Positions 26,185 through 35,438 of a stretch of DNA of 64,000 bases are shown piece by piece. Origin of the DNA: Streptomyces jeddahensis (lineage in GTDB: Bacteria > Actinomycetota > Actinomycetes > Streptomycetales > Streptomycetaceae). The stretch lies in assembly GCF_001642995.1 (NCBI RefSeq), contig NZ_LOHS01000117.1, forward strand, positions 62,001 to 126,000, written 5' to 3'. Position numbers and translations under genes: made by a program. The notes beneath the pieces are model-generated. The model saw only the letters and a list, made by a program, of their open reading frames with translations. It did not search any database and had not been told where the DNA came from. Positions within the stretch are counted from its first letter, which is position 1. Each line of letters begins with the position of its first letter.

Positions 26185-27552
26185 ATGGTAGGCAATCGCG
26201 TTTCCCAAGTCATCGATGTTCCCGCCGACCTGCTGGCGATCGACGACTCCACCGACGACCGCTACTGGGCCTCGGTGGAGCGCGTGGTCGGCCTGGCCGA
26301 GGAGAAGGGCAGGGGCGCCGACGGGGTGCCCCTGCTGGCGACGCTCGTGGTCGCGCATCCGGAGTGGCCGGTGCGGGCGGGTGCGGTGCGGCTGCTGGCC
26401 GCGCACCACGCGGGCGACCCCGCCGCGGACACCGCCGTCGCCGCCGCGACCCATGACACGGTCGACTGGGTCGCGTTCACCGCGCTCAAGGCCATCGCCG
26501 AGCACCGGATCCGGGCGGCCGTGCCCGACATGATCCGTATCTCCGGCTGGCCCAGCAACTTCACCCGGTCCGACTGGGCGCGCAAGCCCGTCGGCTGTGG
26601 CGCGGCCCTCACCAAGCGGGCCCTGATCGCCGTCTTCGGCACCCGTGACCCCGCCGAGCTGCGCCGCCTCGAGGACGAGTACTTCTCGGACATGCGGGCG
26701 AAGATCGAGGCCGTCCGCAAGCGCCCCCGCCGCAATGACGACGTGGTGCTGGTGCCGGGCGGTCCGGCGATCATAGGCGCGGACGAGCAGCCCGACGCCT
26801 TCCGCATGGCGCAGGACGACGCCACGCTGCGCGCCGTGGACGTACCGGCGTTCTACATCGACCGCACCACGGTCACCAACGCGCGCTACCGGGAGTTCCT
26901 GGAGGAGGTCGGCGACTCCGGCGAGTTCGACCACCCCGACCAGCCGCTGGAGCGCTCGCACCGCCCCGCGCACTGGCACGACCCGCGCTTCAACGCCCCC
27001 GAGTTCCCGGTCGTCGGCATCGACTGGTACGACGCCTACGCGTTCGCGAAGTGGGCCGGCGGCTCGATGCCCAGCGACGTCCAGTGGGAGAAGGCCGCAC
27101 GCGGCGTGGACGGCCGCCGCTTCCCGTGGGGCGACGAGTGGGACCCCGCCCGGGTGAACTACGTGGAGCGGTCGTTCGGCCAGGCCGTCGCCGACCTCGA
27201 CTCCCTCGAGGCGCTGCTCGTCACCATCGAGCAGGGCGAGAACCCCGCCCACCCGGTGCTGCCCGCGGACGCCCTCCCGGAGGGCGCCAGCCCCTACGGC
27301 GCCCTGCAGATGTCGGGCAACGTCTGGGAGTTGACCCGGACCAACTTCTACACCGGCGACGACATGGACCCCTTCTTCAAGGGGCGACACCCGCTGGACT
27401 TCATGAACCGCAAGGAGGCCTTCCACGTCCTCAAGGGCGGCACCTTCACCTCGCCGCAGGCCTGCCTGACCACGTTCTACCGGGGCAAGGACCTGATCAC
27501 CGACCGGCACATGGAGGTCGGCTTCCGCTGCGTGTACGAGGTGGCCGACTGA
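26185..27552 (+). CDS. FGE/SUMF1-like protein with N-terminal HEAT-like domain
   Basis: 455 residues. The N-terminal 40-125 region is helical with HEAT-like repeats (AHPEWPVRAGAVRLLAAHHAG; THDTVDWVAFTALKAIAEHRI). From about 185 the formylglycine-generating-enzyme fold follows (VLVPGGPAIIGADE; VPAFYIDRTTVTNARYREFLEE; FPVVGIDWYDAYAFAKWAGGSMPSDVQWEKAARG; FPWGDEWDPARVNY; QMSGNVWELTRT; VLKGGTFTSPQACLTTFYRG; VGFRCVYE). True FGE has two copper-binding Cys in the GGSxxCHxSYCxRYR loop; here only one Cys (SPQAC) is present and shifted. Classical Cys-to-formylglycine conversion is therefore unlikely. An iron- or copper-dependent oxidation of the peptide or a small molecule is a guess. Its stop overlaps the next start (TGATG). 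Confidence 0.82.
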   Translation: MVGNRVSQVIDVPADLLAIDDSTDDRYWASVERVVGLAEEKGRGADGVPLLATLVVAHPEWPVRAGAVRLLAAHHAGDPAADTAVAAATHDTVDWVAFTALKAIAEHRIRAAVPDMIRISGWPSNFTRSDWARKPVGCGAALTKRALIAVFGTRDPAELRRLEDEYFSDMRAKIEAVRKRPRRNDDVVLVPGGPAIIGADEQPDAFRMAQDDATLRAVDVPAFYIDRTTVTNARYREFLEEVGDSGEFDHPDQPLERSHRPAHWHDPRFNAPEFPVVGIDWYDAYAFAKWAGGSMPSDVQWEKAARGVDGRRFPWGDEWDPARVNYVERSFGQAVADLDSLEALLVTIEQGENPAHPVLPADALPEGASPYGALQMSGNVWELTRTNFYTGDDMDPFFKGRHPLDFMNRKEAFHVLKGGTFTSPQACLTTFYRGKDLITDRHMEVGFRCVYEVAD

Positions 27553-28958
27553 TGCGCCTGACCTCCCTCGGCCACGCCGCCGTCCTCGTCGAGACGGGGA
27601 CGGAGCGGATCCTCTTCGACCCGTGGCTCACCCAGCGCCTGGACCGCTTCTGGGAGCACCACCCACCGCTGCCGGACGACCTGGTCCGGCAGGTGCTCGA
27701 CGACGGCGTCGACTACGTGGTGCTCAGCCACCACCACTTCGACCACCACCACTTCCCCTCGCTGCTGCGCCTGATCGACGGCGCCGACGTCGACTTCGAC
27801 GACAGCCCCCGCCAGACCTCCGGGGTCACCTGTATCTACCCGGTGGGCCCCGTGCCGCCGCAGCTGACCGCGTCCGGGCTCGGCCACCAGGCGATCGCCT
27901 GGACGCTGCGCCGCTTCGGCTTCGAGCGCCTCCACCCGGTGACGCCGGGCGACACGGTCACCCTCGGCGGGGCGACCCTGCGCACCTTCCCCTCGGCCGT
28001 GTCGTTCCCCGAGATGAGCGTGCTGGTGCAGACGGACGACGCGGCCGTCATGCTGTGCGGGGACGCGCTGCTGCACGAGGTGACCGTGGAGGCCTTCCGC
28101 CGCGACGACGCGCCCCGGCTGGACGCCGTGTTCATCCCCGCGCACAGCGTTGCCCCGCCCGGTGTGCTCACCGAGCGCCGCCCGCTGACCGACCCGGACG
28201 CGGTCCGCGCCCGCGCCCTCGGCAACTTCGACCGGTACGTCGACACGCTTCCCGCGACCCTGACGGTGCCCGGCTCGTTCGGCTGGCGCGTCAGCGGCGA
28301 CGGCGAACGCGACTACTCCTGGCTCAACCGGACCATGTTCCCCTTCACCCCGACCGACGCCCTGCGCCGCCTGGACGAACTGGGCCGCGACGGCCTGCTG
28401 TGGGGCCCCGGCCAGGTGCTGGAGGTGGCCGACGGCAAGGCCGTCCTGGTCGACGGGCCGGTCCCGCCCGGCGGGTACGACTTCGACGAGGTCTACGCCG
28501 AGGTGGCGTTCGACCCGGCCACGCCGGTGCCGCCGTTCGACGCGGCCCTCGACCGGTACGGCCGGCAGACCCGCGCCTGCGAGGACCTCCTGCGCGAGCT
28601 GCTGGACCGGCTGGTGGCGACCGACTACTGGTACCGGGCGCTGGACGACGGTGCCGGACGGCACGTCATCTCGCTGCACGAGGAGGACAAGGGGGAGACT
28701 TCGTTCCTGCTCGACCCGGTCACCAACCGGGTGACCCGGCTCGGCCCCGGACCGGCCCGCGGCCACCTCGCCGGCGGCGAGGGCTGGACCGAGATGGCGG
28801 CGAGCACGCTTCAGGCCATGCTCGACGCCGATCTGCTGTTCGGCAGCTCCTTCGGCCTGTGGGCCAGCGACGGCGTCCTGCTCTCCGCGGTCTTCCACCA
28901 CCCGTCGTACTACACCCGCCACGTGGACCGCATGCTGCGGGAGGCGAACGGGACATGA
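27552..28958 (+). CDS. Metallo-beta-lactamase-fold protein (UlaG-like) with long C-terminal region
   Basis: 468 residues. The N-terminal MBL fold has the metal motif SHHHFDHHHF (H60-x-H62-x-D64-H65), LFDPWL near the start, LCGDALLHEV for the bridging Asp, and IPAHS for a late His. About 220 further residues follow that I cannot place (DRYGRQTRACEDLLRELLDRLVATDYWYRAL... FGLWASDGVLLSAVFHHPSYY). MBL proteins hydrolyse amides, esters or phosphodiesters or carry out oxidations; PqqB is an MBL protein of a peptide-derived cofactor pathway. TGATG and ATGA overlaps tie it tightly to both neighbours. Confidence 0.85.
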   Translation: MRLTSLGHAAVLVETGTERILFDPWLTQRLDRFWEHHPPLPDDLVRQVLDDGVDYVVLSHHHFDHHHFPSLLRLIDGADVDFDDSPRQTSGVTCIYPVGPVPPQLTASGLGHQAIAWTLRRFGFERLHPVTPGDTVTLGGATLRTFPSAVSFPEMSVLVQTDDAAVMLCGDALLHEVTVEAFRRDDAPRLDAVFIPAHSVAPPGVLTERRPLTDPDAVRARALGNFDRYVDTLPATLTVPGSFGWRVSGDGERDYSWLNRTMFPFTPTDALRRLDELGRDGLLWGPGQVLEVADGKAVLVDGPVPPGGYDFDEVYAEVAFDPATPVPPFDAALDRYGRQTRACEDLLRELLDRLVATDYWYRALDDGAGRHVISLHEEDKGETSFLLDPVTNRVTRLGPGPARGHLAGGEGWTEMAASTLQAMLDADLLFGSSFGLWASDGVLLSAVFHHPSYYTRHVDRMLREANGT

Positions 28959-29959
28959 GCGAGCCGGTCGTGCTCGACCACGAGAGCGACTGCCTGCGCG
29001 GCAACCCGCTCGGCGACCCCCACCGCCGCCGGATCGAGGTGCACCTGCCGCCGGGCTACGACGGCGTCCGGCGCTACCCGGTCGTGTACTGGCTGCCCGG
29101 GTTCGGCGCCCACCCGAGCCTCGGCGGCCGGGCGCTCGCCTTCGGCGGGTCCGTCGCCGACCGCCTGCGCCGGGCGATGGAGGACGGCCGGGTGCCGCCC
29201 GCGCTGCTCGTCGTGCCCGACTGCACGACCGCCTACGGCGGCTCGCAGTACATCGACTCCGCCGCCTCCGGCCGGTACGCCGGCCACCTCGCCGAGGTCG
29301 TCGAGGAGGTGGACCGGAACTTCTCGACCCTGCCGACGCCTGCGGGGCGCGCCGTCGCGGGCAAGTCCAGCGGCGGCTACGGCGCACTGGTCGCGGGCAT
29401 GACGTCCGACCTGTTCACAGCGGTGCTCGCCTTCTCGCCCGACGCCGGGTTCGAGCACTGCTACCTGCCGCTGCTGCCCGCCGCGCTCGACACGGTCCGC
29501 GCGGCCGGCGGCGTCGACGGGCTGCTGGCCCGCCGCGACAGCGGCCCGCACGACGTCCCGTTCATGGTGGCGATGAGCATCGTCGCGATGGGCTTGTGCT
29601 ACGCCGACGACCCGCGGACCACCCCGTCGGACGCGCTGCCGTGCGATCCCTCGACGGGCCTGTTCCGCGACGAGGTGTGGCGGCGGTGGCTCACCCACGA
29701 CCCGGTACGGATGCTGCCCGCCCACGCCGGCCGGCTCGCCGGTCTGCGCTTGCTCCACCTCAGCGTCGGGCAACGTGACGAGTACGGCATGCACTGGGGC
29801 GTCCGCGCCCTGCACGCCGCCCTCGACGCGCACGACGTCCCGCACGTCTACCGGGAGCACGACGGCGGACACCACGGCATCGAGCACGTGTTCACCGAGG
29901 CGCTGGCCCAGCTGTGGCGGGTGTGGCGGGAAACGGAGGCCGGCGCATGTGCGGCATAG
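28955..29959 (+). CDS. Esterase of the enterochelin-esterase/antigen-85-like (esterase D) family
   Basis: 334 residues with an alpha/beta hydrolase fold. Features: IEVHLPPGYDGVRRYPVVYWLPGFGAH, LLVVPDCTTAYGGSQYIDS, nucleophile elbow AGKSSGGYGALV (Ser about residue 138), an acidic residue in SVGQRDEYGMHWG, and His in HDGGHHGIEH. It lacks a signal peptide, so it acts in the cytoplasm. It could hydrolyse an ester or amide bond, or release a modified residue from the peptide scaffold. The start overlaps the upstream stop (ATGA). Confidence 0.85.
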   Translation: MSEPVVLDHESDCLRGNPLGDPHRRRIEVHLPPGYDGVRRYPVVYWLPGFGAHPSLGGRALAFGGSVADRLRRAMEDGRVPPALLVVPDCTTAYGGSQYIDSAASGRYAGHLAEVVEEVDRNFSTLPTPAGRAVAGKSSGGYGALVAGMTSDLFTAVLAFSPDAGFEHCYLPLLPAALDTVRAAGGVDGLLARRDSGPHDVPFMVAMSIVAMGLCYADDPRTTPSDALPCDPSTGLFRDEVWRRWLTHDPVRMLPAHAGRLAGLRLLHLSVGQRDEYGMHWGVRALHAALDAHDVPHVYREHDGGHHGIEHVFTEALAQLWRVWRETEAGACAA

Positions 29960-31791
29960 CGGGCTTCGTCAGCTTCGAGGGACGGCGGGACACCGACTGG
30001 CTGGCCGCGCTCGGCCGGACGATGACCGACGCCATGGCGCACCGCGGCGAGGGGGCCTGCGCCCCGTACGTCTCGGCGTGCGGCACCGTCATGCTGTGCG
30101 CGACGCGCCTGGCGATCCGCGACCGCACCGAGGCGGGCGACCAGCCGATGACCGACCCCGCCGGGCGCGTCGTGCTGGTGCACAACGGCGAGGTCTACGG
30201 CTCTCGGTCACCCGCGCCACCGCTGTGGCCGCGCCGCACCACCTGTGACACCGAGTTCGTCCTCCAGCAGGTCTGCCGCGAGGCCGATCCCGCGACGGCG
30301 CTGCGGCCGCTGTCCGGCATGTTCGCGCTCGCCTGGCACGACACCTGGACCGGCCGCGTGGTGCTGGCCCGTGACCACTTCGGCGTGAAACCGCTGTTCT
30401 ACGCCTTCACCCACGGCGGGCTGCTGTTCGCCTCGGAGCCGGGGGTGCTGCTCCGCACCGGCCTCGTGACCCCCGAGGTGGACCCCCAGGAGTACGTGCT
30501 GCGCTCCTGGATCCGGATGGACGCAGCCGACGACCGCACCTGGCTGCGCGGCGTCAAGGCCCTGCAGCCCGCCGAGTACCTGGCGGTAGACCCGCCGCGC
30601 ACGCACAGGCACCGCTACTGGCGGCTTGAGCCGGACGACGTCCCGGTCGGTCCCGAGGAGATCAGGGCCGCCTTCGACCGGGCGGTCGCGGAGCGGGCCG
30701 TGTCCGACGTCCCGCGGGCGGCGGTGCTCAGCGGCGGCGTCGACAGCACGGCCACCGTGGCGGCCCTGACCCGGGCGGGCGTGCCCATCGAGGGCTACGT
30801 GCTGCGCTACCAGAACGGCATCGGCGGATCGGGCGACGACGTGGCGCACGCCGCCGAGGCCGCCGACCGTCTCGGGGTGCCGCTGACCGTCTGCGACCTG
30901 GACCGCCACGCCGCCGCCGACCTGGTGCCGATCCTGCCCACCCGGCTGATGAGGCCGCTGCTGCACGGCGCCGAGCTGGCGATGCACCAGCTCTACCGGA
31001 CCATCGCCGACGACGGGAACGTGGTCGTCTACTCGGGTCACGGAGCCGACGAGCTCTGGGGGTACCAGGCCGGCGGGTACTTCCCCATCGTCGACCCCTT
31101 CGCGCCCACCTACATCCACGGGCGCCACTACCTGACGCACCAGCTCTACTCCGATGAACGGCCCGTCTGGGCGCGGCTCGTGACCTGGATGGCGCGCGAA
31201 CTCGGCGTCGACATGACGGCGGTCACCGATCTGGTGTGGGAGCGCACCATGGACGAGTACCGGGGGATCAAGACGGCGTCCCCGCTCAAACGCGGCCGGC
31301 ACCACCTGCTGCGGCGCTTCCTGGTCTACGTCAACGACATGGTGGACGCCACGTCGGCGACTTTCACCCTGGAGGACCGGCCCGTCTTCCAGGACGTCGC
31401 CCTCGCCGAGCTGGCCTTCCGCTGCCCCGAGCACCTGAAGGACTCGGGCGAGCCCGGCAGCAGCCACAAGGGGCTGCTCAAGGAGGCGCTCGCCGACCTG
31501 CTGCCCGACTCGGTGCGCAGCCGCCCCAAACAGGGCTTCCCGAGCCCCACCGACCCCCGGTACGTCCGGCAGCTGGCCGACCTTGCCGACGGGCTCGGCG
31601 CCCCGTTCGGGCTGCCGCCGCTGCCGGCCGACCTCCGGGCCGAACTGGGCGTCGGCGAATGGATGTTCCTTGCTTCGACCTCCGCCTGGCTCGGCCACCT
31701 CGCGGAGCTCCGCACCGACCCGAGGAGTCATGGTGAGCAGTCCCGTACCCCCGTGGCGCTGGCACATCCTGGACCGCGCGGCCGACCTTGA
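29947..31791 (+). CDS. Asparagine synthetase (glutamine-hydrolysing)-like amidotransferase
   Basis: 614 residues with both AsnB domains. The Ntn glutaminase domain begins MCGIAGFVSF (Cys2 nucleophile) with AMAHRGEGA, RLAIRD, VLVHNGEVY and DTEFVL. The synthetase domain has the PPi-loop SGGVDST (about 260-266), YSGHGADELWGY and SHKGLLKEALADLLP, RSRPKQGFPSP. It adenylates a carboxylate and transfers ammonia or another amine. In this operon it may amidate an Asp, a free acid or the C-terminus of the peptide. It overlaps the esterase gene by 13 bp; its 3' end overlaps the next gene by 62 bp, with a tail beyond the conserved domain that may be dispensable. Confidence 0.9.
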   Translation: MCGIAGFVSFEGRRDTDWLAALGRTMTDAMAHRGEGACAPYVSACGTVMLCATRLAIRDRTEAGDQPMTDPAGRVVLVHNGEVYGSRSPAPPLWPRRTTCDTEFVLQQVCREADPATALRPLSGMFALAWHDTWTGRVVLARDHFGVKPLFYAFTHGGLLFASEPGVLLRTGLVTPEVDPQEYVLRSWIRMDAADDRTWLRGVKALQPAEYLAVDPPRTHRHRYWRLEPDDVPVGPEEIRAAFDRAVAERAVSDVPRAAVLSGGVDSTATVAALTRAGVPIEGYVLRYQNGIGGSGDDVAHAAEAADRLGVPLTVCDLDRHAAADLVPILPTRLMRPLLHGAELAMHQLYRTIADDGNVVVYSGHGADELWGYQAGGYFPIVDPFAPTYIHGRHYLTHQLYSDERPVWARLVTWMARELGVDMTAVTDLVWERTMDEYRGIKTASPLKRGRHHLLRRFLVYVNDMVDATSATFTLEDRPVFQDVALAELAFRCPEHLKDSGEPGSSHKGLLKEALADLLPDSVRSRPKQGFPSPTDPRYVRQLADLADGLGAPFGLPPLPADLRAELGVGEWMFLASTSAWLGHLAELRTDPRSHGEQSRTPVALAHPGPRGRP

Positions 31792-32830
31792 CCGGGTGCC
31801 CCCGGCGATCGAGGAGGCGCGCGCCCAGGACTGGTGCAACTTCGTGCTGTGGCGGCCGTCCCGGCTGCCCGGCGGATGCGACGCCAGCGTCGGAACACTG
31901 CGCCGCGAGGCACCCCCCGGCCGGGTCGAGGCCGAGGGCCGCACCCCCTGGAGCGACGCCAACCCGTCCGGCTACCGCACCGAGATCTCCGGCGGGGGAC
32001 GGCGGCTGCGCCTGAAGCAGTTCCTGTACGACTGGGCGTTCCCGGCCGCCGACCACCCGTGCCTGTGGGGCAGCGAGACCCGGCCGGCCGGGATCGGCGA
32101 GGGCCGGGTGGTCTGGCTGGGGACCGACTACCTCGGCCACCGGGCCGCCAGCGCCCGGCTGGCCCGCACCACCGTCGAACTCTCGGTGCTGGAAGGCGAG
32201 TTCACCGACGACGAGATCGTCGCGCTGTTCGCCGCGCTGCGCCCGGCCGTGCCGGACGCCGTACCGAGGGTACTGGCCACCCCGTTCGCCGAGCTGAGCT
32301 ACTGGGCCAGGCACCCGGCCGACATGGTGTCGGTGCCCACCGGCGTCTTCCACTTCCACCGGCGCGGGCGCGAGCACGAGGGCGACTGGGTCCCTTCGGA
32401 GGAGGTCGTGGCGTTCCTCACCGCCCAGGGAGTGCCGGTGGCGGCCGGGGAGTTCCGCGCCGAGAGCGCCGCGACGTTCGGCGACGGCGCCGCCGTCCGC
32501 GAACTGGACGTCGTCTATTCCTCGCCGTCCGGGGGCGAGCTGCGCCTCACGGCGCAGCGGACCGGCGGCGGCCGGCTCGCGTTCCCGCCGGAGCGGGACA
32601 AGCACCCCGCCACCGCCGAGGTCCGCGACCTCAGCGGCCGCCCGGTCCATCTCGGCTACCTCAGCGCCGAGTTCGGGGCCTGCGACGCCTGCTGGCAGCA
32701 CCCCGACGGGTACGACCTCAGGCTGCTCGGCAGCGCGGGGGCGGGCCTCGGGCGGGAGGCGTTCCTCGGCCTGGTCGCCGAGATCGACGCAGCGCTGCGG
32801 CTCGCCGGCAACGCGGAGGTGCTGGGATGA
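31730..32830 (+). CDS. Protein of unknown function in the peptide operon
   Basis: 366 residues with no motif I recognise. It is soluble, rich in Trp, Arg and Asp, and without signal peptide or membrane segments. Notable strings are WCNFVLWRPSRLPGGCDASVGTLRREAPPG, RLKQFLYDWAFPAADHPCLWGSE, LGTDYLGHRAASARLARTTVELSVLEG, and GYLSAEFGACDACWQHPDGYDLRLLG. The late CDAC pair and the early WC/GCD cysteines could bind a metal. GAGGAG at 31722-31727 supports ATG 31730. It is embedded between AsnB-like (62-bp overlap) and ALDH (ATGA overlap) genes, so it is almost certainly part of the same pathway. Confidence 0.75.
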   Translation: MVSSPVPPWRWHILDRAADLDRVPPAIEEARAQDWCNFVLWRPSRLPGGCDASVGTLRREAPPGRVEAEGRTPWSDANPSGYRTEISGGGRRLRLKQFLYDWAFPAADHPCLWGSETRPAGIGEGRVVWLGTDYLGHRAASARLARTTVELSVLEGEFTDDEIVALFAALRPAVPDAVPRVLATPFAELSYWARHPADMVSVPTGVFHFHRRGREHEGDWVPSEEVVAFLTAQGVPVAAGEFRAESAATFGDGAAVRELDVVYSSPSGGELRLTAQRTGGGRLAFPPERDKHPATAEVRDLSGRPVHLGYLSAEFGACDACWQHPDGYDLRLLGSAGAGLGREAFLGLVAEIDAALRLAGNAEVLG

Positions 32831-34284
32831 CCGCGGCAGCCGCCCCGGCCCCCGCGGCGGGACGGGCCGTCCTCGATCCGGCCACCGCGCAGGGAAGGCC
32901 CGTCCTCGACCCGGCCACCGGCCGTGTCCTCACCCATGTGCCGGACACCGACGCGTCCGGCGTCGCCGCCGCCGTGACCCGCGCGGACACGGCGTTCCAC
33001 GAGCACTGGGCCGACACCTCCCCGGCCCACCGCTCCGGCCTCCTGCGCGAGCTCGCGCGGCTGCTGCGCGACGACCGGGACGAACTCGCCGCCCTGGAGA
33101 GGAGCAACGCGGGCAAGCCCACGGCGCGCGCCGCCGGAGAGGTGGCCTTCGCCGCCCAGGTCGCCGACTGGTTCGCGGCGGCCGCCCGGTACCCGGTGGG
33201 GGAGACCTATCCGGCCGGGCCCGGAATGCGTACGTACACCGACCGGGTGCCGGTCGGGGTGTGCGCGGCGATCGTCCCGAACAACTACCCGCTCCTGCTC
33301 GCCGTCTGGAAGATCGCCGCCGCGCTCGCGTACGGCAACACGGTCGTCGTCAAACCGGCGCCCGAGACGCCGCTGTCGATCCGCCGCCTCGTCGAGCGAG
33401 CCGCAGCGGTACTGCCCGAGGGCGTGCTCACCGCGGTCTACGGCGGCGCGGAGACCGGAAGGCTGCTCTGCGACCAACAGGCCGTCGGCATGGTCTCGTT
33501 CACCGGCTCCACGGCAGCGGGGCGCGATGTCGCGCGGCGCTGCGCGGAAGGCCTCAAGCCCGTCTCCCTCGAACTGGGCGGCAAGAGCCCTGTCGTGGTC
33601 TTCCGCGACGCCGACCTCGACGCGGCGGCGCAGGCCGTGGTCACCGGCTTCACCGGCAACACCGGCCAGGTGTGCGTGGCCGGTTCACGGCTGGTCGTCG
33701 ACCGCGCCGTGCACGACGAGTTCGTCGCGCGCGTGGCCGAGCTCGCCGGTGACCTCCGGGTCGGCCGCCCGGCCGACCCCGGCACCGATCTCGGCCCACT
33801 GATCAGCGAGGCGGCCGCCACCCGTACGGCGGAGATCGTCGAGGAGGCGGCGGCGCGGGGTGCGGACGTGATCCTTCCGCCCGGTCGCTCCTCGGTCCTG
33901 CACGATCTCGACGGCGGGTTCTTCGTCCACCCGGCGATCCTGGATCGCGTGCCGTTCGACAGCCGCGCCTGGCGGGAGGAGATCTTCGCCCCGGTGCTCT
34001 CCGTCGCCTCGTTCGCCACCGACGACGAGGCCCTGGCCCTCGCGCACGACACCGCCTACGGCCTGTCGGCCTCGGTCTGGACCTCGGACGCCGACCGGGT
34101 CGAGCGCTTCGGCCGGGCCCTGCGCGCCGGCATGGTGTGGGTCAATACCTGGGGCGACACCGAGGAGACGGTCAGCGTCTCGGGCCTGGGGCAGTCCGGA
34201 TACGGCCGCGAGCTGGGCATCCACGCGGTGGAGGGCTACACGAGGCCCCGCGCCGTCTGGGTGGCCCACCGGCCGGGGCGGTAG
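32827..34284 (+). CDS. NAD(P)-dependent aldehyde dehydrogenase
   Basis: 485 residues of the ALDH superfamily, nearest in style to gamma-aminobutyraldehyde and betaine aldehyde dehydrogenases. It has PVGVCAAIVPNNYPLLLAVWKIAAALAYGNTVVVKPAPETP, GLVSFTGST-type segment VSFTGSTAAGRDV, catalytic Glu in LELGGKSP (about 250), catalytic Cys in GNTGQVCVAGSR (about 282), and EEIFAPVL. It oxidises an aldehyde to an acid. With the threonine-aldolase-like neighbour it could handle an aldehyde released by, or fed to, C-C bond chemistry. Confidence 0.92.
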   Translation: MTAAAAPAPAAGRAVLDPATAQGRPVLDPATGRVLTHVPDTDASGVAAAVTRADTAFHEHWADTSPAHRSGLLRELARLLRDDRDELAALERSNAGKPTARAAGEVAFAAQVADWFAAAARYPVGETYPAGPGMRTYTDRVPVGVCAAIVPNNYPLLLAVWKIAAALAYGNTVVVKPAPETPLSIRRLVERAAAVLPEGVLTAVYGGAETGRLLCDQQAVGMVSFTGSTAAGRDVARRCAEGLKPVSLELGGKSPVVVFRDADLDAAAQAVVTGFTGNTGQVCVAGSRLVVDRAVHDEFVARVAELAGDLRVGRPADPGTDLGPLISEAAATRTAEIVEEAAARGADVILPPGRSSVLHDLDGGFFVHPAILDRVPFDSRAWREEIFAPVLSVASFATDDEALALAHDTAYGLSASVWTSDADRVERFGRALRAGMVWVNTWGDTEETVSVSGLGQSGYGRELGIHAVEGYTRPRAVWVAHRPGR

Positions 34285-34289
34285 GCCCC

Positions 34290-35438
34290 ATGGCGTGGAC
34301 CGGCTCCCCGCGGCTCGACTTCCGCAGCGACACCCGCACCGTGCCGGACGCGCGGATGCGCGAGGCGATGGCCGAGGCGGAAGTCGGGGACGACGTGTAC
34401 GGCGACGACCCCACGGTCGCCCTGCTGGAGGAGCGGGTGGCCGAACTGCTTGGCACCGAGGCCGCCCTGCTCATGCCCACCGGCACGATGGCGAACCTGA
34501 TCGCCCCGCTCGCCGCGTCCGGCCCGCCGGAATCGCCAGCCCCGCGGGTGATCGCCGGTGCGGACACGCACATGGCGTTCCTGGAGGCGGATGGGCTGCG
34601 CCGCTTCGGCGGGGTCGAGCTGATTCCGGTGGCGCAGCGCCCCGACGGCCTGCCCGACCTCGACGCCCTGGCCGCGCTGCTCGCCACCGGGGCGGACTCG
34701 CCGACCGTGGTCTGTGTCGAGAACACGAGCATGATGCACTCCGGCAACGCCCTCGACGCCCAAGCGACGGGCTCCGTGGCCGCGCTGGCCCACCGGTACG
34801 GCGCGCACGTCCACCTCGACGGGGCCCGGCTCGCGAACGCGGCCGTGGCGCTCGGGGTCCCTCCCGCGGAGCTGGCCGGGCCGGCGGACAGCGTCGCCTT
34901 CTCCGTCTCCAAGGGGCTCGGCGCCCCGGCCGGCGGACTGCTGTGCGGATCACGCGAGTACGTCGCGCGCGCCCGCGAGCTGAGGGGGTGGCTGGGCGGC
35001 TCCCTGCACCAGGCGGGAGTCGTCGCCGCGCCCGCACTGCTCGCGCTCGGGCGCCTGCCCGACCTGGCCGCCGATCACGAGACGGCCGCGGCACTCGCCT
35101 CCGGCGTCGCCTCGGTGCCGGGCGTGGAGCTGATGCGCCCGCCACGGCCGACCAACATGGTCATGGCGCGGCTCGCCGGGCTGGCCCCGGACGAGTGCGC
35201 CGCGCGCCTCGCCGGCCACGGGATCGGCGTCCTGCCACTGCCGAACGGATACGTGCGCTTCGTGACCCACCGGGCGCACGACATGATCGGTGTGCGCGAG
35301 GCCGTCAGGGCGCTGGCGACCGTGGCCGCCGGCGTGCCCAAGGCCCGGCCCGCGACCGACGGAGACCACCCGGACGGGAATTCTCCCCGACACCAACGGA
35401 GGAAGCATGACAACGAAGCCACCAGCGCGCGGACTTGA
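34290..35438 (+). CDS. PLP-dependent threonine aldolase-like/beta-eliminating lyase
   Basis: 382 residues, fold-type I PLP enzyme of the L-threonine aldolase family. It begins LDFRSDTRTVPDARMREAMAEAEVGDDVYGDDP and has TGTMANLIA, VCVENTSMMHSGNAL, HVHLDGARLANA and the PLP Lys in FSVSKGLGAPAGGLLCG (about residue 208). It cleaves or forms beta-hydroxy-alpha-amino acids. The C-terminal 20 or so residues are lysine/asparagine-poor, low-complexity sequence and overlap the start of the next gene by 32 bp. Confidence 0.88.
   Translation: MAWTGSPRLDFRSDTRTVPDARMREAMAEAEVGDDVYGDDPTVALLEERVAELLGTEAALLMPTGTMANLIAPLAASGPPESPAPRVIAGADTHMAFLEADGLRRFGGVELIPVAQRPDGLPDLDALAALLATGADSPTVVCVENTSMMHSGNALDAQATGSVAALAHRYGAHVHLDGARLANAAVALGVPPAELAGPADSVAFSVSKGLGAPAGGLLCGSREYVARARELRGWLGGSLHQAGVVAAPALLALGRLPDLAADHETAAALASGVASVPGVELMRPPRPTNMVMARLAGLAPDECAARLAGHGIGVLPLPNGYVRFVTHRAHDMIGVREAVRALATVAAGVPKARPATDGDHPDGNSPRHQRRKHDNEATSART

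Noticed and set aside
29947..31791. Lasso-peptide cyclase or beta-lactam synthetase
   Set aside because: The glutaminase domain with Cys2 is intact, as in true amidotransferases. Lasso cyclases and beta-lactam synthetases have lost that nucleophile, and the partner genes are missing.
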